64,000 nucleotides of DNA from Allobosea caraganae. Lineage in GTDB: Bacteria; Pseudomonadota; Alphaproteobacteria; Rhizobiales; Beijerinckiaceae. A program made the position numbers and the translations under genes. This document shows, one piece after another, positions 43,628-51,955 of this stretch; position 1 is the stretch's first letter; each line of letters begins with the position of its first letter. Below the pieces are notes generated by a model. The model saw only the letters and a program-made list of their open reading frames with translations, had not been told where the DNA came from and ran no database searches. The DNA is taken from the NCBI RefSeq assembly GCF_003351345.1, contig NZ_QQTO01000034.1:62001-126000 (forward strand), read 5' to 3'.

Positions 43628-44335
43628 ATGCACAAGGTCGAGATTCCGCAATCCGTCGTCGATCGCGTCGTGGCGCGGCGCGGCAGTGCCCACCCCCATG
43701 CCAATCTCGATCCCGAGCGCACCGCGCTGATCGTGGTCGACCTGCAGAACGGCTTCATGATGAAGGGCGTCGCCCATGCGCTCTGCGAGGAGGCCATCGA
43801 CATCGTGCCCAACGTCAACAAGCTGGCCGATGCCGTGCGCCGTACCGGCGGCAAGGTCTTCTGGATCAAGAACACCCATGACGCGGAATGCCTGACCTCT
43901 TGGTCGCATATGCACGCGATGTCCTCGCCGGCGCAGCAGCAGAAGCGGGTCGAAGCGATGTCGGAGGGCACGCTCGGCCACCAGCTCTGGGCCGATCTTG
44001 ACGTCCAGCCCGGCGACGAGACCGTCCAGAAGACGCGCTACAGCGCCCTGATCCAGGGTTCGTCCGACCTCGAGGCGCGCCTGCGCGCCGGCGGCTACGA
44101 CACCGTGCTGATCACCGGCACCATGACCAATGTCTGCTGCGAATCGACCGCGCGCGACGCCATGATGCTGAACTTCAAGACGATCATGGTCAGCGACGGC
44201 AACGCCACCGCGACCGACGAAGAGCACAATGCCTCGCTGATCGCGATGTACCTGATCTTCGGCGACGTGATGGACACCGACTTCCTGATCGGCTGCCTGG
44301 AGCGCAATCAGGTGCTGAAGCAGGCGGCCGAGTAG
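43628..44335 (+). CDS. Isochorismatase-like cysteine hydrolase 1
   Basis: 235 aa from the ATG at 43628 (SD GGGAGGA); the frame is open earlier without an SD. The isochorismatase fold here is of the amidohydrolase branch (biuret hydrolase, ureidoacrylate hydrolase RutB, N-carbamoylsarcosine amidase). Triad: Asp38 (LIVVDLQNGFM), Lys135 (TVQKTRYSAL) and Cys170 (TNVCCESTARDAMM), where the second Cys replaces the usual Val. The cis-peptide region TGTMTNV precedes it. Expected to release ammonia from an N-carbamoyl or ureido-type amide. Followed after 26 bp by a DMT exporter. A diverged paralogue lies at 51954. Confidence 0.92.
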   Translation: MHKVEIPQSVVDRVVARRGSAHPHANLDPERTALIVVDLQNGFMMKGVAHALCEEAIDIVPNVNKLADAVRRTGGKVFWIKNTHDAECLTSWSHMHAMSSPAQQQKRVEAMSEGTLGHQLWADLDVQPGDETVQKTRYSALIQGSSDLEARLRAGGYDTVLITGTMTNVCCESTARDAMMLNFKTIMVSDGNATATDEEHNASLIAMYLIFGDVMDTDFLIGCLERNQVLKQAAE

Positions 44336-44361
44336 CCGACGCAGCAAAAGGGTCGACGACG

Positions 44362-45315
44362 ATGCGTACCGAGCCGGCCGGCGACCAGCTTTCGGCCGGC
44401 GCGGCCAGCATCACCGCAGGCCCCCGGCGCGATCCGCTGCGCGGCGCGCTCATCATGCTTGTCGGGATGGCGCTGTTCTCCATTCTGAACGGCGTGGTCA
44501 AGGCGCAGGCGCAACATTTCCCGATCAACCAGATCGTCTTCTTCCGCAATGCCGGCGGCGTGCTGCCGCTGCTGCTGATCGTGCTCTGGAGCGGGCGCCT
44601 GCGCGAACTCCGCACGCGCCATCCGCTGCGCCATGTCCTGCTGGCGACCTCGATGACCGGCGGCATCTTCTTCAGCTTCACCGCCTTCCATCTCATGCCG
44701 CTCGCCGACGTCATGGCGATCGGCTTCACCCAGCCGATCCTGGTCACGGTGGCATCGGCGCTGCTGCTGAAGGAGCGCATTCCGCCGGCCGGCTGGGTCG
44801 CGGTCTTCGGCGGACTTGCCGGCGTGCAGCTGATGGTCCAGCCCAGCGGTGCCGGCTTCAACATCGGCGCGGTCGCCGCGGTCTTTGGCACGCTGTGCAG
44901 CGCCACCTCGATGCTGCTCCAGCGCAGCCTCGCTTCGCGTGAGGACCCACTGGTGGTCACCACCTGGTATATGGGCCTGTCCTCGCTCGCGCTGGCGCCG
45001 ACGCTCGCCTTCTCCTGGGCCGCGCCGTCAGCGCTCGGCCTTGCCGGGCTCGTCGCCATGGGCATCGCCTCGGGTCTCTGCCAGTGGCTGACGATGCAGG
45101 CGCTCTATCATGCCAGCGCCGCCGCGATCGCGCCGATCAACTACACCAACATGCTCTGGGCCATCATCATCGGCTATCTCTGGTTCGGCGACGTGCCGAC
45201 GCTGCAGGTTCTGGCTGGCTCGGCCGTCGTCATCGCTGCGACGGGCGTGCTGCTTCATGCAGCGCGCAGCGCGCGCACTGAGTTGAAGCCTGCAACCGCA
45301 AAGGCGCGACAATAA
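44362..45315 (+). CDS. DMT-superfamily (EamA) transporter
   Basis: 317 aa. Ten predicted helices in two EamA repeats; the first reads ALIMLVGMALFSILNGVVKA and the end of repeat 1 PLADVMAIGFTQPILVTVAS; repeat 2 contains ASAAAIAPINYTNMLWAIII. Inner-membrane carrier, probably exporting a metabolite of the hydrolase pathway, though uptake cannot be excluded. It starts 26 bp after the cysteine hydrolase and precedes the regulator. Confidence 0.92.
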   Translation: MRTEPAGDQLSAGAASITAGPRRDPLRGALIMLVGMALFSILNGVVKAQAQHFPINQIVFFRNAGGVLPLLLIVLWSGRLRELRTRHPLRHVLLATSMTGGIFFSFTAFHLMPLADVMAIGFTQPILVTVASALLLKERIPPAGWVAVFGGLAGVQLMVQPSGAGFNIGAVAAVFGTLCSATSMLLQRSLASREDPLVVTTWYMGLSSLALAPTLAFSWAAPSALGLAGLVAMGIASGLCQWLTMQALYHASAAAIAPINYTNMLWAIIIGYLWFGDVPTLQVLAGSAVVIAATGVLLHAARSARTELKPATAKARQ

Positions 45316-45325
45316 AGCGCCGACT

Positions 45326-45366
45326 TAGTATCCATAAATCCCCATTTCTGTGGTCTGGATGCAATT
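45326..45366. promoter_or_regulatory. Pair of operator half-sites upstream of the GntR gene
   Basis: TTAGTATCCATAA (45326-45338) and TGGATGCAATT (45356-45366) form an inverted pair of the island motif about 110-145 bp before the regulator ATG, suggesting autoregulation. Confidence 0.5.
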
Positions 45367-45472
45367 GACTTTTTCCGTCATGCGCACCATGCATCGCCTC
45401 CACGCGCAGACCGCTGGACGGAATCCCGTTTCAGGGACCGAACCCGCGGCGCGACGAGGAGGGAGAGCAGGT

Positions 45473-46177
45473 ATGGCGACACGGGGTTTGCAGATCCTGT
45501 CACGGCTGCGCGAAGGCGTGCTGACGGGCGAGTATACCGGCGGCATGCGCATGAACGAGGCGGACCTTGCCGCGGCGCTTGGCGTCTCGCGCACGCCGAT
45601 CCGCAATGCGCTCTCGACGCTGGGCGCCGAGGGCCTGCTCGATTACACGCCGAACAGCGGCTATGTCGTGCGCACCTACACCTCCAAGGACATTGCCGGC
45701 ATTTACGAGGTCCGCGCCACCATGGACGGCCTCGCCGCCCGGCTCGCGGCCGAGCAGGGCCTCTCGGACGCCCATCGCGGCATCATCCACAAGATCGTTG
45801 CCGATGGCGATGACCTCGTCGCGACTGCGAGCTGGTCGGACGAGGTGCGGGAGCGCTGGATGGAACTCAACCAGCGCTTCCATGCCACGATCGCCGAAGC
45901 CGCCAATAACGACTATCTCGGCGGCCTGATCCGCAAGGCGCGCGACATCCCGCTGATCGCCCAGCTCCGCTTCCGCTGGTTCGACGGCGAGGATCTGCTG
46001 CAATCGCAGCAGGACCATACCGAGATCTTCGATGCGCTGGTCAACGGCCAGGGCAACCGGGCGCAATCGCTGGCCTACGAGCATTCCTACCGTGCCGGCC
46101 GGCGCATCGTGACGCATTGGCGCAAGCACGAGACCAAGCGGCCGGAACGCGGCGAGCGCCCGCGCAACGCGGCGTAA
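45473..46177 (+). CDS. GntR-family (FCD) transcriptional regulator
   Basis: 234 aa from the ATG at 45473 (SD GAGGAGGGAG); a longer frame to 45350 would cover the operator region. N-terminal winged HTH: ILSRLREGVLTGEYTGGMRM, NEADLAAALGVSRTPIRNAL, GLLDYTPNSGYVVRTYT. C-terminal FCD ligand domain with the usual metal-site histidines in NQRFHATIAEAANN, QDHTEIFDAL and AYEHSYRAGRR. FCD regulators respond to carboxylates or amides. Being the only regulator in the 40-59 kb island, it is the best candidate for reading the TGGATACAATT sites. A strong hairpin follows. Confidence 0.93.
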   Translation: MATRGLQILSRLREGVLTGEYTGGMRMNEADLAAALGVSRTPIRNALSTLGAEGLLDYTPNSGYVVRTYTSKDIAGIYEVRATMDGLAARLAAEQGLSDAHRGIIHKIVADGDDLVATASWSDEVRERWMELNQRFHATIAEAANNDYLGGLIRKARDIPLIAQLRFRWFDGEDLLQSQQDHTEIFDALVNGQGNRAQSLAYEHSYRAGRRIVTHWRKHETKRPERGERPRNAA

Positions 46178-46197
46178 GCACGACCGTCGGCGCATCA

Positions 46198-46241
46198 AGC
46201 GCGGGATCCCCTCTCCCGTGTGGGAGAGGGGATCCCGCGCT
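46198..46241. terminator. Perfect 20-bp hairpin between convergent genes
   Basis: AGCGCGGGATCCCCTCTCCC (46198-46217), a GTGT loop and the exact complement (46222-46241). It separates the GntR stop (46177) from the converging amidase stop (46267). It looks derived from the end of a family D repeat. No T-run follows, so it may be a bidirectional RNA-stabilising or Rho-assisted end rather than a classical intrinsic terminator. Confidence 0.65.
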
Positions 46242-46266
46242 CTATCCGTTACCGATGAGTGGTAGC

Positions 46267-47703
46267 CTAAACTGCAAACCCGGGCGGCCGTTCGCGGTGG
46301 TAGCTGGTGTCCCGCTGGAAGGCATCGGCCACTTTCAGCGCCTTGCCCTCGCCGAAGGGCCGGGCCTGGACCTGGAAGCCGATCGGCATGCCGTTTGAAT
46401 CCAATCCGCACGGCGCGCTCACCGAGGGCAGGCCCATGTAGTTGATCGGCCGCGTGTTCAGCGAGAGCCTGTTGAAGGCGTCGAGCGCGCCCGGCGTGCC
46501 GGCATCGACGTCGGTCGAAAGCAGCGTCGGCGCCTTGCAGCGGATCGTCGGCGCCACGAAGACGTCGACTTGGCTGAACACCACCGCCGCGATCTCCTTC
46601 AGGATCGGCCCGCGCCGCGCCAGCGCCTCGGCATAGACCACGGCCGGGATGCCCATGCTGGCATAGAGCCGCGAGTTGAGATGGACCGCGTAGTCCTGCG
46701 GCCGCTGGCGCATCCATTCGGCATGGATCGTTGCGCCCTCGACGCGCGAGACGACGCCGCCATAGGTCGCGACCGCCTCGATATGCGGGATCGTGACCGG
46801 AACCAGCGTGGCGCCGCGCCCCTTCAGCACCTCCAGCATCGCCTCGAAGGCGGCCATCACCTCCGGGTCGACATCGTCGAGGAAGTAGTTCTTGGGCACG
46901 CCGACCTTGAGGCCCTTGAGGTCGCCGTCGAGCGACGCCTCGTAGTCCGGCACAGGCTCCTTGGCCGAGGTCGGGTCCTTCGGATCGTGCCCGGCGATCA
47001 CCGCCATGATCCGCGCGCAATCCTTCGCCGTCCGCGCCAGCGGGCCGACATTGTCGGCGGAGAAGGAGAGCGGCATCACGCCATGGCGCGAGACGCGGGT
47101 CTGCGTGCCCTTGATGCCGGTGACGCCGCAGAGCGAGGCCGGCAGGCGGATCGAGCCGCCGGTATCGGAGCCGAGCGCCGCATAGACGAAGCGCGCCGCG
47201 ACCGCCGCGCCCGAGCCGGAGGAGGAGCCGCCCGGGCAATAGTCGAGGCCCCAGGGATTATGGCAATGGCCGTAATGCTGGTTATGGCCGGTGGCGTTTT
47301 GCGCGAACTCGGCCATGTTGAGCCCGCCGAGCGCGAACGAGCCCTGAGCCTCCAACCGCTCGATCACCGTCGCGGTATAGCCCGGCCGGAACTCGGCACG
47401 GATTTTTGAGCCGCAGGTCGAGAGCTTGCCGGCCTTGTAGTACATGTCCTTGTGCGCCAGCGGCACGCCATGCAGCTTGCCGCGCTCGGCCATCGGCACC
47501 TTGTCGAGCGCCGCCGCCGTCTCCAACGCCGTCTCGGCGTCGAGCCAGATGAAGGCGTTGACCCGCTCGTCGCCGGCCACGATCGCGTCGAGCGCGGCCT
47601 TGGCCAGCTCGACGGCCGTCGTCTCGCCCTTGGCGACGGCTTCGGCTGCCTCGGTGAGGCTGAGCGCGGTCAGCGCGCTCGCATGCTTGACTGCGATGTT
47701 CAT
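46267..47703 (-). CDS. Amidase-signature hydrolase 2
   Basis: 478 aa from the ATG at 47703, overlapping the small upstream gene by 4 bp. Triad Lys85 (PLAHKDMYYKAG), Ser160 (GGSSSGSG) and Ser184 (DTGGSIRLP). AEFAQNATGHNQHYGHCHNP is an unusual His-rich loop before the Ser region, seen in the branch of AtzE-like/ indoleacetamide-type amidases with NATG. It is more distant from amidases 1 and 3 than these are from each other. Third gene of the unit starting with the binding protein at 49745, so it likely acts on the imported compound. Confidence 0.93.
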   Translation of the reverse strand: MNIAVKHASALTALSLTEAAEAVAKGETTAVELAKAALDAIVAGDERVNAFIWLDAETALETAAALDKVPMAERGKLHGVPLAHKDMYYKAGKLSTCGSKIRAEFRPGYTATVIERLEAQGSFALGGLNMAEFAQNATGHNQHYGHCHNPWGLDYCPGGSSSGSGAAVAARFVYAALGSDTGGSIRLPASLCGVTGIKGTQTRVSRHGVMPLSFSADNVGPLARTAKDCARIMAVIAGHDPKDPTSAKEPVPDYEASLDGDLKGLKVGVPKNYFLDDVDPEVMAAFEAMLEVLKGRGATLVPVTIPHIEAVATYGGVVSRVEGATIHAEWMRQRPQDYAVHLNSRLYASMGIPAVVYAEALARRGPILKEIAAVVFSQVDVFVAPTIRCKAPTLLSTDVDAGTPGALDAFNRLSLNTRPINYMGLPSVSAPCGLDSNGMPIGFQVQARPFGEGKALKVADAFQRDTSYHRERPPGFAV

Positions 47704-47906
47704 GGGTTCGGCTCCTTCGTCGCCTGCAGCGCCGCCTCGAAGCTCGAGGGCTCGTCCTCGAACGCGAGTTGGCCGCGCAGCGCGCTCAAGCCCGCCATCA
47801 GGCTGGAGAAGCCGGCGGCCAATTCCTCGCTCACCGCGTTGGGCGGTATCACGCCGGACCAGGCCTCGGCCTGCTCCCTCACCAGTGCCTTGATATCCAT
47901 CGACAT
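47700..47906 (-). CDS. Small GatC/AtzG-like partner of amidase 2
   Basis: 68 aa from the ATG at 47906 (SD GGAGGA); a second ATG lies two codons on. Sequence VREQAEAWSGVIPPNAVSEE ... LMAGLSALRGQLAFEDEPSSFE. Helical, acidic, ending in an FEDEP tail. Although its sequence differs from the 70-aa and 62-aa proteins beside amidases 1 and 3, size, position, ATGA overlap and the EP-containing tail suggest the same role as amidase chaperone/subunit. Confidence 0.7.
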   Translation of the reverse strand: MSMDIKALVREQAEAWSGVIPPNAVSEELAAGFSSLMAGLSALRGQLAFEDEPSSFEAALQATKEPNP

Positions 47907-47956
47907 GGGGTCCTCCGTTCAATCGAAAGCCACGTGAGCTCCAGCTGGCAGGTGAG

Positions 47957-48109
47957 GCGCGGCGAACCCCTCTCCTGTAAGGAGAGGGCAGGGGTGAGGT
48001 GTCGGCCCTTTGACACTGTTGCTGTGACCTGAGGCCTTCGCTCAGCTTCGCTGGTCTTCGGGCCTACACCTCACCCTGCCCTCTCCTTACAGGAGAGGGT
48101 TCCCCGCGC
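47957..48109. repeat. Dispersed inverted repeat, family D, copy 2
   Basis: Ends GCGCGGCGAACCCCTCTCC and GGAGAGGGTTCCCCGCGC; inner CTCTCCTGTAAGGAGAG hairpins on both sides. Nearly the same as 31237-31390. It lies between the binding-protein stop and the small amidase partner gene, within the presumed operon. Confidence 0.85.
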
Positions 48110-48134
48110 CCGATTTTCAGCTGTCGCGTTGCAA

Positions 48135-49745
48135 TTACTTCGCCATCGAGATCGTCGTGAAATCCTGCGACCAGCTCTGCGCCGGGCTGAAGCCCACGAC
48201 CTTCTTCGACAGCGCCCGCGGGTTGAGGTCGTGGACGATGAAGAGCCAGGGCGCCTCGTCGACGATGATCGCATGCGCCTTGGCGAGCAGGTCGAGCTGC
48301 TTCTCCTCGTCGAACTCGGTCTGTGCCGCCATCAGCAGCGCGTCGGCCTTCGGATTGCTGAAATGCGCCCAGTTCCAGTTGGTCGGCGATTTCGAATCCG
48401 AGTGGTAGTAGCGGTACATGGTCGAGGGATCGGCGAAGCCGAGGCTGATATTGATCGCGTCGACGCCCATCGAGGGGGCTGAATCCGGCGCGCTGCGTAC
48501 CGCGACCAGCATCGTGCCCCATTCCACCACCTCGAAATCGAGCTCGATGCCGATCGGCTTCAGCATCTGCTGGATCAGCTCGTTCATCGGCAGCGGTAGC
48601 ATCTGGCCGGAGCCGGCGGTCGAGACCATGATCTTGGCCTTGACCGGCTTGCCGGGTCCATAGCCGGCTTCCTTCAGCAGCGCCTTGGCCTTCTCGGGAT
48701 CGTAGCTGTAGCGGTTTTCCGGCTTGCCGAAATAGGTGCTCTCCGGCGGGTAGAGCCCGGCCGCCGGCTTGGCCGTGCCGTTCAAGAGCTGGACCAGCGC
48801 CTGCCGGTCGACCGCGTAGTTCATCGCCTGGCGCACGCGCTTGTCAGTGAAGGGCGATTTCGGGCTCACCGTGTTGAAGACATAGGGCCAGGTATGCGGA
48901 TAGGGCTTGAGGTTGATCTCGAACCCGGCCTGCTTCAGGCTCTGGATCGCGTCCGGCGGCGGCACCTCGATCCAGTCGACCTGGCCTGAACGCAGCGCCG
49001 CGAGCCGCGTCGTCGGCTCCGGCATCGGGTAGAGGATCATCCTGTCGAGCTTGGGGATGCGGTCCTTGTCCCAGTAATCGGCGTTCTTGGCCAGTTCGGC
49101 GCTGACCCGCGGCGTCACCTTGGTGATCTTGAACGGCCCGGTGCCGCTCGGCGCCTTGCCGAACTCGACCCAGTTCTTGCCGACCTTCTCGTATTGCGTC
49201 GGGCTGACCATCAGCAGCCGCGTGATCATGTAGGGGAAATAGGCGAAGGGCGTCTTGGTGTAGATCGCGATGGTCATGTCGTCGATCTTCTCCCAGCGGT
49301 CGACCATCGAGAGCTGCGACTTCACGATCGGCGCGGCGGGAGCGTCGTATTCCGGCGCCTTCTCGTCGAAGACGCGGCGCATGTTGAACATCACCGCGTC
49401 GGCGGTGAAGGCCGAGCCGTCATGGAATTTTACGCCCGAGCGCAGTTTGAACACCCATTTGGTGCGGTCCTTCGGGTCCGAGGACCAGCTCTCGGCGAGG
49501 CCGGGCCGGACATTGGCGATGTCGTCCTGCTTCTCCTTCAGCTCCCAGTTCACCAGCGCGTCATAGGCGGGGAAGCCGAGGAAGCGGTAACCCTCGCCGC
49601 CATTATTCGGGATGCCGCCCGTGGTCGGCACGTCGACCGAGGTCATGCCGATCCTGAGCGTGCCCTGCGCCTGGGCGCTGGTCGTTCCGAGTGCCAACGC
49701 CGCGATGAATGCGGCGGCAATTGCCGTTGATCTGCGCATCGTCAT
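48135..49745 (-). CDS. Dipeptide-type periplasmic binding protein 1 (orphan)
   Basis: 536 aa. Signal peptide MTMRRSTAIAAAFIAALALG with cleavage after AQA. Family 5 binding-protein blocks: ALVNWELKEK, WVFKLRSGVKFHDGSAFTAD, APSGTGPFKITKVTPRVSAE, RLAALRSGQVDWIEVPPPDA, YSYDPEKAKALLKEAGYGPG. Very similar to the protein at 56891, including GIPNNGGEGYRF versus GIPDNGSEGYRF and both ending in a QSW...D block. It has no permease or ATPase of its own nearby and may share the importer encoded at 52860-56842. Two TGGATACAATT sites lie in its divergent promoter region. Confidence 0.93.
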   Translation of the reverse strand: MTMRRSTAIAAAFIAALALGTTSAQAQGTLRIGMTSVDVPTTGGIPNNGGEGYRFLGFPAYDALVNWELKEKQDDIANVRPGLAESWSSDPKDRTKWVFKLRSGVKFHDGSAFTADAVMFNMRRVFDEKAPEYDAPAAPIVKSQLSMVDRWEKIDDMTIAIYTKTPFAYFPYMITRLLMVSPTQYEKVGKNWVEFGKAPSGTGPFKITKVTPRVSAELAKNADYWDKDRIPKLDRMILYPMPEPTTRLAALRSGQVDWIEVPPPDAIQSLKQAGFEINLKPYPHTWPYVFNTVSPKSPFTDKRVRQAMNYAVDRQALVQLLNGTAKPAAGLYPPESTYFGKPENRYSYDPEKAKALLKEAGYGPGKPVKAKIMVSTAGSGQMLPLPMNELIQQMLKPIGIELDFEVVEWGTMLVAVRSAPDSAPSMGVDAINISLGFADPSTMYRYYHSDSKSPTNWNWAHFSNPKADALLMAAQTEFDEEKQLDLLAKAHAIIVDEAPWLFIVHDLNPRALSKKVVGFSPAQSWSQDFTTISMAK

Positions 49746-49812
49746 TGTCCCCGTCGGTTAGCACTGGGCCAAGCGGACCAGCCGCATGCATTCCCTACAA
49801 GGAGCGTGCCAA

Positions 49813-49896
49813 TGGATACAATTTATGCAGTTGTCGTAATTTGAGCCCGGTATGGCTGCGTATTAACGGGCGTCTATATCTGAAATGGATACAATT
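49813..49896. promoter_or_regulatory. Two TGGATACAATT operator-like sites in a divergent promoter
   Basis: Exact TGGATACAATT at 49813-49823 and 49886-49896, 73 bp apart, in the 217-bp gap between the minus-strand binding-protein gene (start 49745) and the plus-strand small gene (start 49963). One site lies near each presumed promoter. Identical copies plus inverse and near copies elsewhere in the island support a common regulator. Confidence 0.7.
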
Positions 49897-49962
49897 TGGC
49901 GCGATGCTTGCATAGTGGGTTTCGGGCGCAGGGAGCGTCCGACGCTTCGAAGGAGTCATGAC

Positions 49963-50151
49963 ATGAGTGACGAAGCCGTTTCCCAGGAGGCCTTCCGCAC
50001 CCTCGTTGCGAGGGCCGGGTTGAAGCTGACGCCGACGCAATATGCCGAGCTCGGCGGCGTCTTCCCCAAGCTCGAGGCCATGGCCGCGCGGCTGCGCAAG
50101 CCCCGCCCGGTCAGTGCCGAGCCCGCCGCCGTGTTCTCACCGAAGGTCTGA
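49963..50151 (+). CDS. Small GatC/AtzG-like partner of amidase 3
   Basis: 62 aa, AAGGAGT 6 bp before the ATG at 49963; an out-of-frame ATG sits at 49958. Sequence SQEAFRTLVARAGLKLTPTQ, then ELGGVFPKLEAMAARLRKPR and SAEPAAVFSPKV. Two helices and the EPAAVF tail match AtzG-type (DUF4089) amidase subunits. Similar by eye to the 70-aa protein of amidase 1 (AARAGL/VARAGL; EPAGTY/EPAAVF). Four bp separate its stop from the amidase start. Confidence 0.8.
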   Translation: MSDEAVSQEAFRTLVARAGLKLTPTQYAELGGVFPKLEAMAARLRKPRPVSAEPAAVFSPKV

Positions 50152-50155
50152 CGCC

Positions 50156-51580
50156 ATGACCGATCTCACATTGCTCACCATTGCCGAGGCCTCCACCCTG
50201 ATCGCCGAGAAGAAGCTCTCGCCGGTCGATCTCGCCGAGGCCTGCATCGCCAAGACGGAAGCGCTCGATTCGACGCTTCTGACCTATGTCACCTTCACGC
50301 CCGAGGCGGCGCTGGAAGCCGCCAAGCAGGCCGAGGCCGAGATCATGGCCGGCAATACGCGCGGCCCGCTGCACGGCATCCCGGTCGGCCTGAAGGACAT
50401 CTACGACACCGCCGGCCTGCGCACGACCGGCCATTCCCGCCTGATGCTCGACCGTGTCCCGACCGAGGACGCGACCACCGTGACCAAGCTGCGCGAGGGC
50501 GGCGCCGTCTTCACCGGCAAGCTCGGCACCTGGGAATTCGCCATTGGCGGCCCGTCCTTCGACCTGTTCCACCCGCCGGCGCGCAACCCCTGGAACACCG
50601 AGTGCCAGACCGGCGGCTCCTCCTCCGGCTCCGGTGCCGCGATCGCCTCGGGCATGGTGCTCGGCGCGATGGGCTCCGATACCGGCGGCTCGATCCGCGG
50701 CCCGGCCGCGCTCTGCGGCATTGCCGGCATCAAGCCGACCTATGGCCTGCTCAGCCGCAAGGGCGTGCTGCCGCTCTCGCAATCGCTCGACCATGCCGGC
50801 CCGATGGCCTGGACCTCAAAGGATTGCGCGCTGATGATGCAGGTCCTGGCCGGCCATGACCCCGACGATCCGGCCTCGGCCAACGTCCCGATTCCCGACT
50901 TTTCCGCGCTGATGGGCAAGTCGCTGAAGGGGCTGCGCATCGGAATCGTCCGGCATTTCTACGAGACCGACAATGTCGCGACCGACGACGTGAAGGCCGC
51001 GATCGAAGCGTCGCTGGTCGCCTTCAAGGAGCTGGGCTGCACGGTCAAGGACGTCACGCTGGCGCCGCTTGCCGAATTCGCCGCGGTCAACACGGTGATC
51101 ATGTCGGCCGAGGCCTATTCCATCCATGAGCCCTACCTGACCACGACGCCGGAGCTCTATGGCGAGATCTGCCGCGACCGCATCATGCTCGGCGCGCTGA
51201 TCCGGGGCTCCGACTACGTCAACGCCCAGAAGCGCCGCCGCGAGCTCTCGCTCGATGTCGCCGCGGCGATGGCGGATGTCGACGTGCTGATCACGGCGGC
51301 CTCGCCCTTCCCGGCGCAGAAGATCGACGCCGTGCCGAAATGGATGATGTACGACCGCCCCAGCATCACCTGCCCGTTCAACGTCACTGGCTTGCCGGCC
51401 CATGCCGTCTGCGTCGGCTACAATGCCGGCGGCATGCCGCTCTCGATCCAGATCGTCGGCAAGCCCTTCCAGGACGCGACGGTTCTGGCGGTCGGCGATG
51501 CCTATGAGGTCGCCACCGCCTGGCGCTCGCGCCGTCCGGCGATCGCGCTCGACTGGCAGGCCAAGGCCGTCGCCGCCTGA
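50156..51580 (+). CDS. Amidase-signature hydrolase 3 (AtzE/GatA-like)
   Basis: 474 aa from the ATG at 50156. Triad Lys80 (VGLKDIYDT), Ser155 (GGSSSGSG) and Ser179 (DTGGSIRGP). EFAIGGPSFDLFHPPARNPW and PTYGLLSRKGVLPLS align with amidase 1. With its small partner it should form an AtzE/AtzG- or GatA/GatC-like complex. A strong terminator follows, so the pair is a closed two-gene unit. Confidence 0.93.
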   Translation: MTDLTLLTIAEASTLIAEKKLSPVDLAEACIAKTEALDSTLLTYVTFTPEAALEAAKQAEAEIMAGNTRGPLHGIPVGLKDIYDTAGLRTTGHSRLMLDRVPTEDATTVTKLREGGAVFTGKLGTWEFAIGGPSFDLFHPPARNPWNTECQTGGSSSGSGAAIASGMVLGAMGSDTGGSIRGPAALCGIAGIKPTYGLLSRKGVLPLSQSLDHAGPMAWTSKDCALMMQVLAGHDPDDPASANVPIPDFSALMGKSLKGLRIGIVRHFYETDNVATDDVKAAIEASLVAFKELGCTVKDVTLAPLAEFAAVNTVIMSAEAYSIHEPYLTTTPELYGEICRDRIMLGALIRGSDYVNAQKRRRELSLDVAAAMADVDVLITAASPFPAQKIDAVPKWMMYDRPSITCPFNVTGLPAHAVCVGYNAGGMPLSIQIVGKPFQDATVLAVGDAYEVATAWRSRRPAIALDWQAKAVAA

Positions 51581-51630
51581 AGTCGAATGGATGTCCCGGG
51601 CCGGGCTCCCCTCGGGCCCGGCCAAAAGCA

Positions 51631-51662
51631 AGGCCGCGGGAGGAGACTCCCGCGGCCTTTTT
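51631..51662 (+). terminator. Intrinsic terminator after amidase 3
   Basis: AGGCCGCGGGAG, loop GAGA, CTCCCGCGGCC and TTTTT: an 11-12-bp GC-rich stem with a T-run, 50 bp after the amidase stop. A second GC-rich hairpin (GGGCCGGG/CCCGGCC) precedes it. It is the clearest Rho-independent terminator in the window. Confidence 0.9.
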
Positions 51663-51699
51663 GATTCTTGGGGCGACGGAGCGACTGGGCTGTCGCGCC

Positions 51700-51955
51700 T
51701 CTTCCCTTCTCCCGGATGGGAGAAGGTGCCCCGGCAGGGGCGGATGAGGGCCCGCCATCAGACGCTTTGAACGCCCCCCACCCGTCATGGTCGGGCTTGT
51801 CCCCGCCATCCACGTCTTTGCTACGTCGCGGCAGCGTTGCCGTTGCAAGTCGTGGATGCTCGGCACAAGGCCGAGCATGACGATGTGGTAACTGGAATAG
51901 CGGCGGTCCCCCATCCCCACCCCTCTCCCATCCGGGAGAGGGGCTCCCGCGCCTC
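51700..51955. repeat. Composite repeat: family B palindrome nested in family D-like arms (second copy)
   Basis: D-like arm (CTTCTCCCGGATGGGAGAAG, about 51703-51725), then GGGCCCGCCATCAGACGCTT, a family B element (51782-51882), TGTGGTAACTGG, and a second D-like arm CCTCTCCCATCCGGGAGAGG. Same order as 9466-9725 with the two arm types exchanged. It occupies the rest of the 373-bp gap up to the stop of the hydrolase at 51954. Confidence 0.8.
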
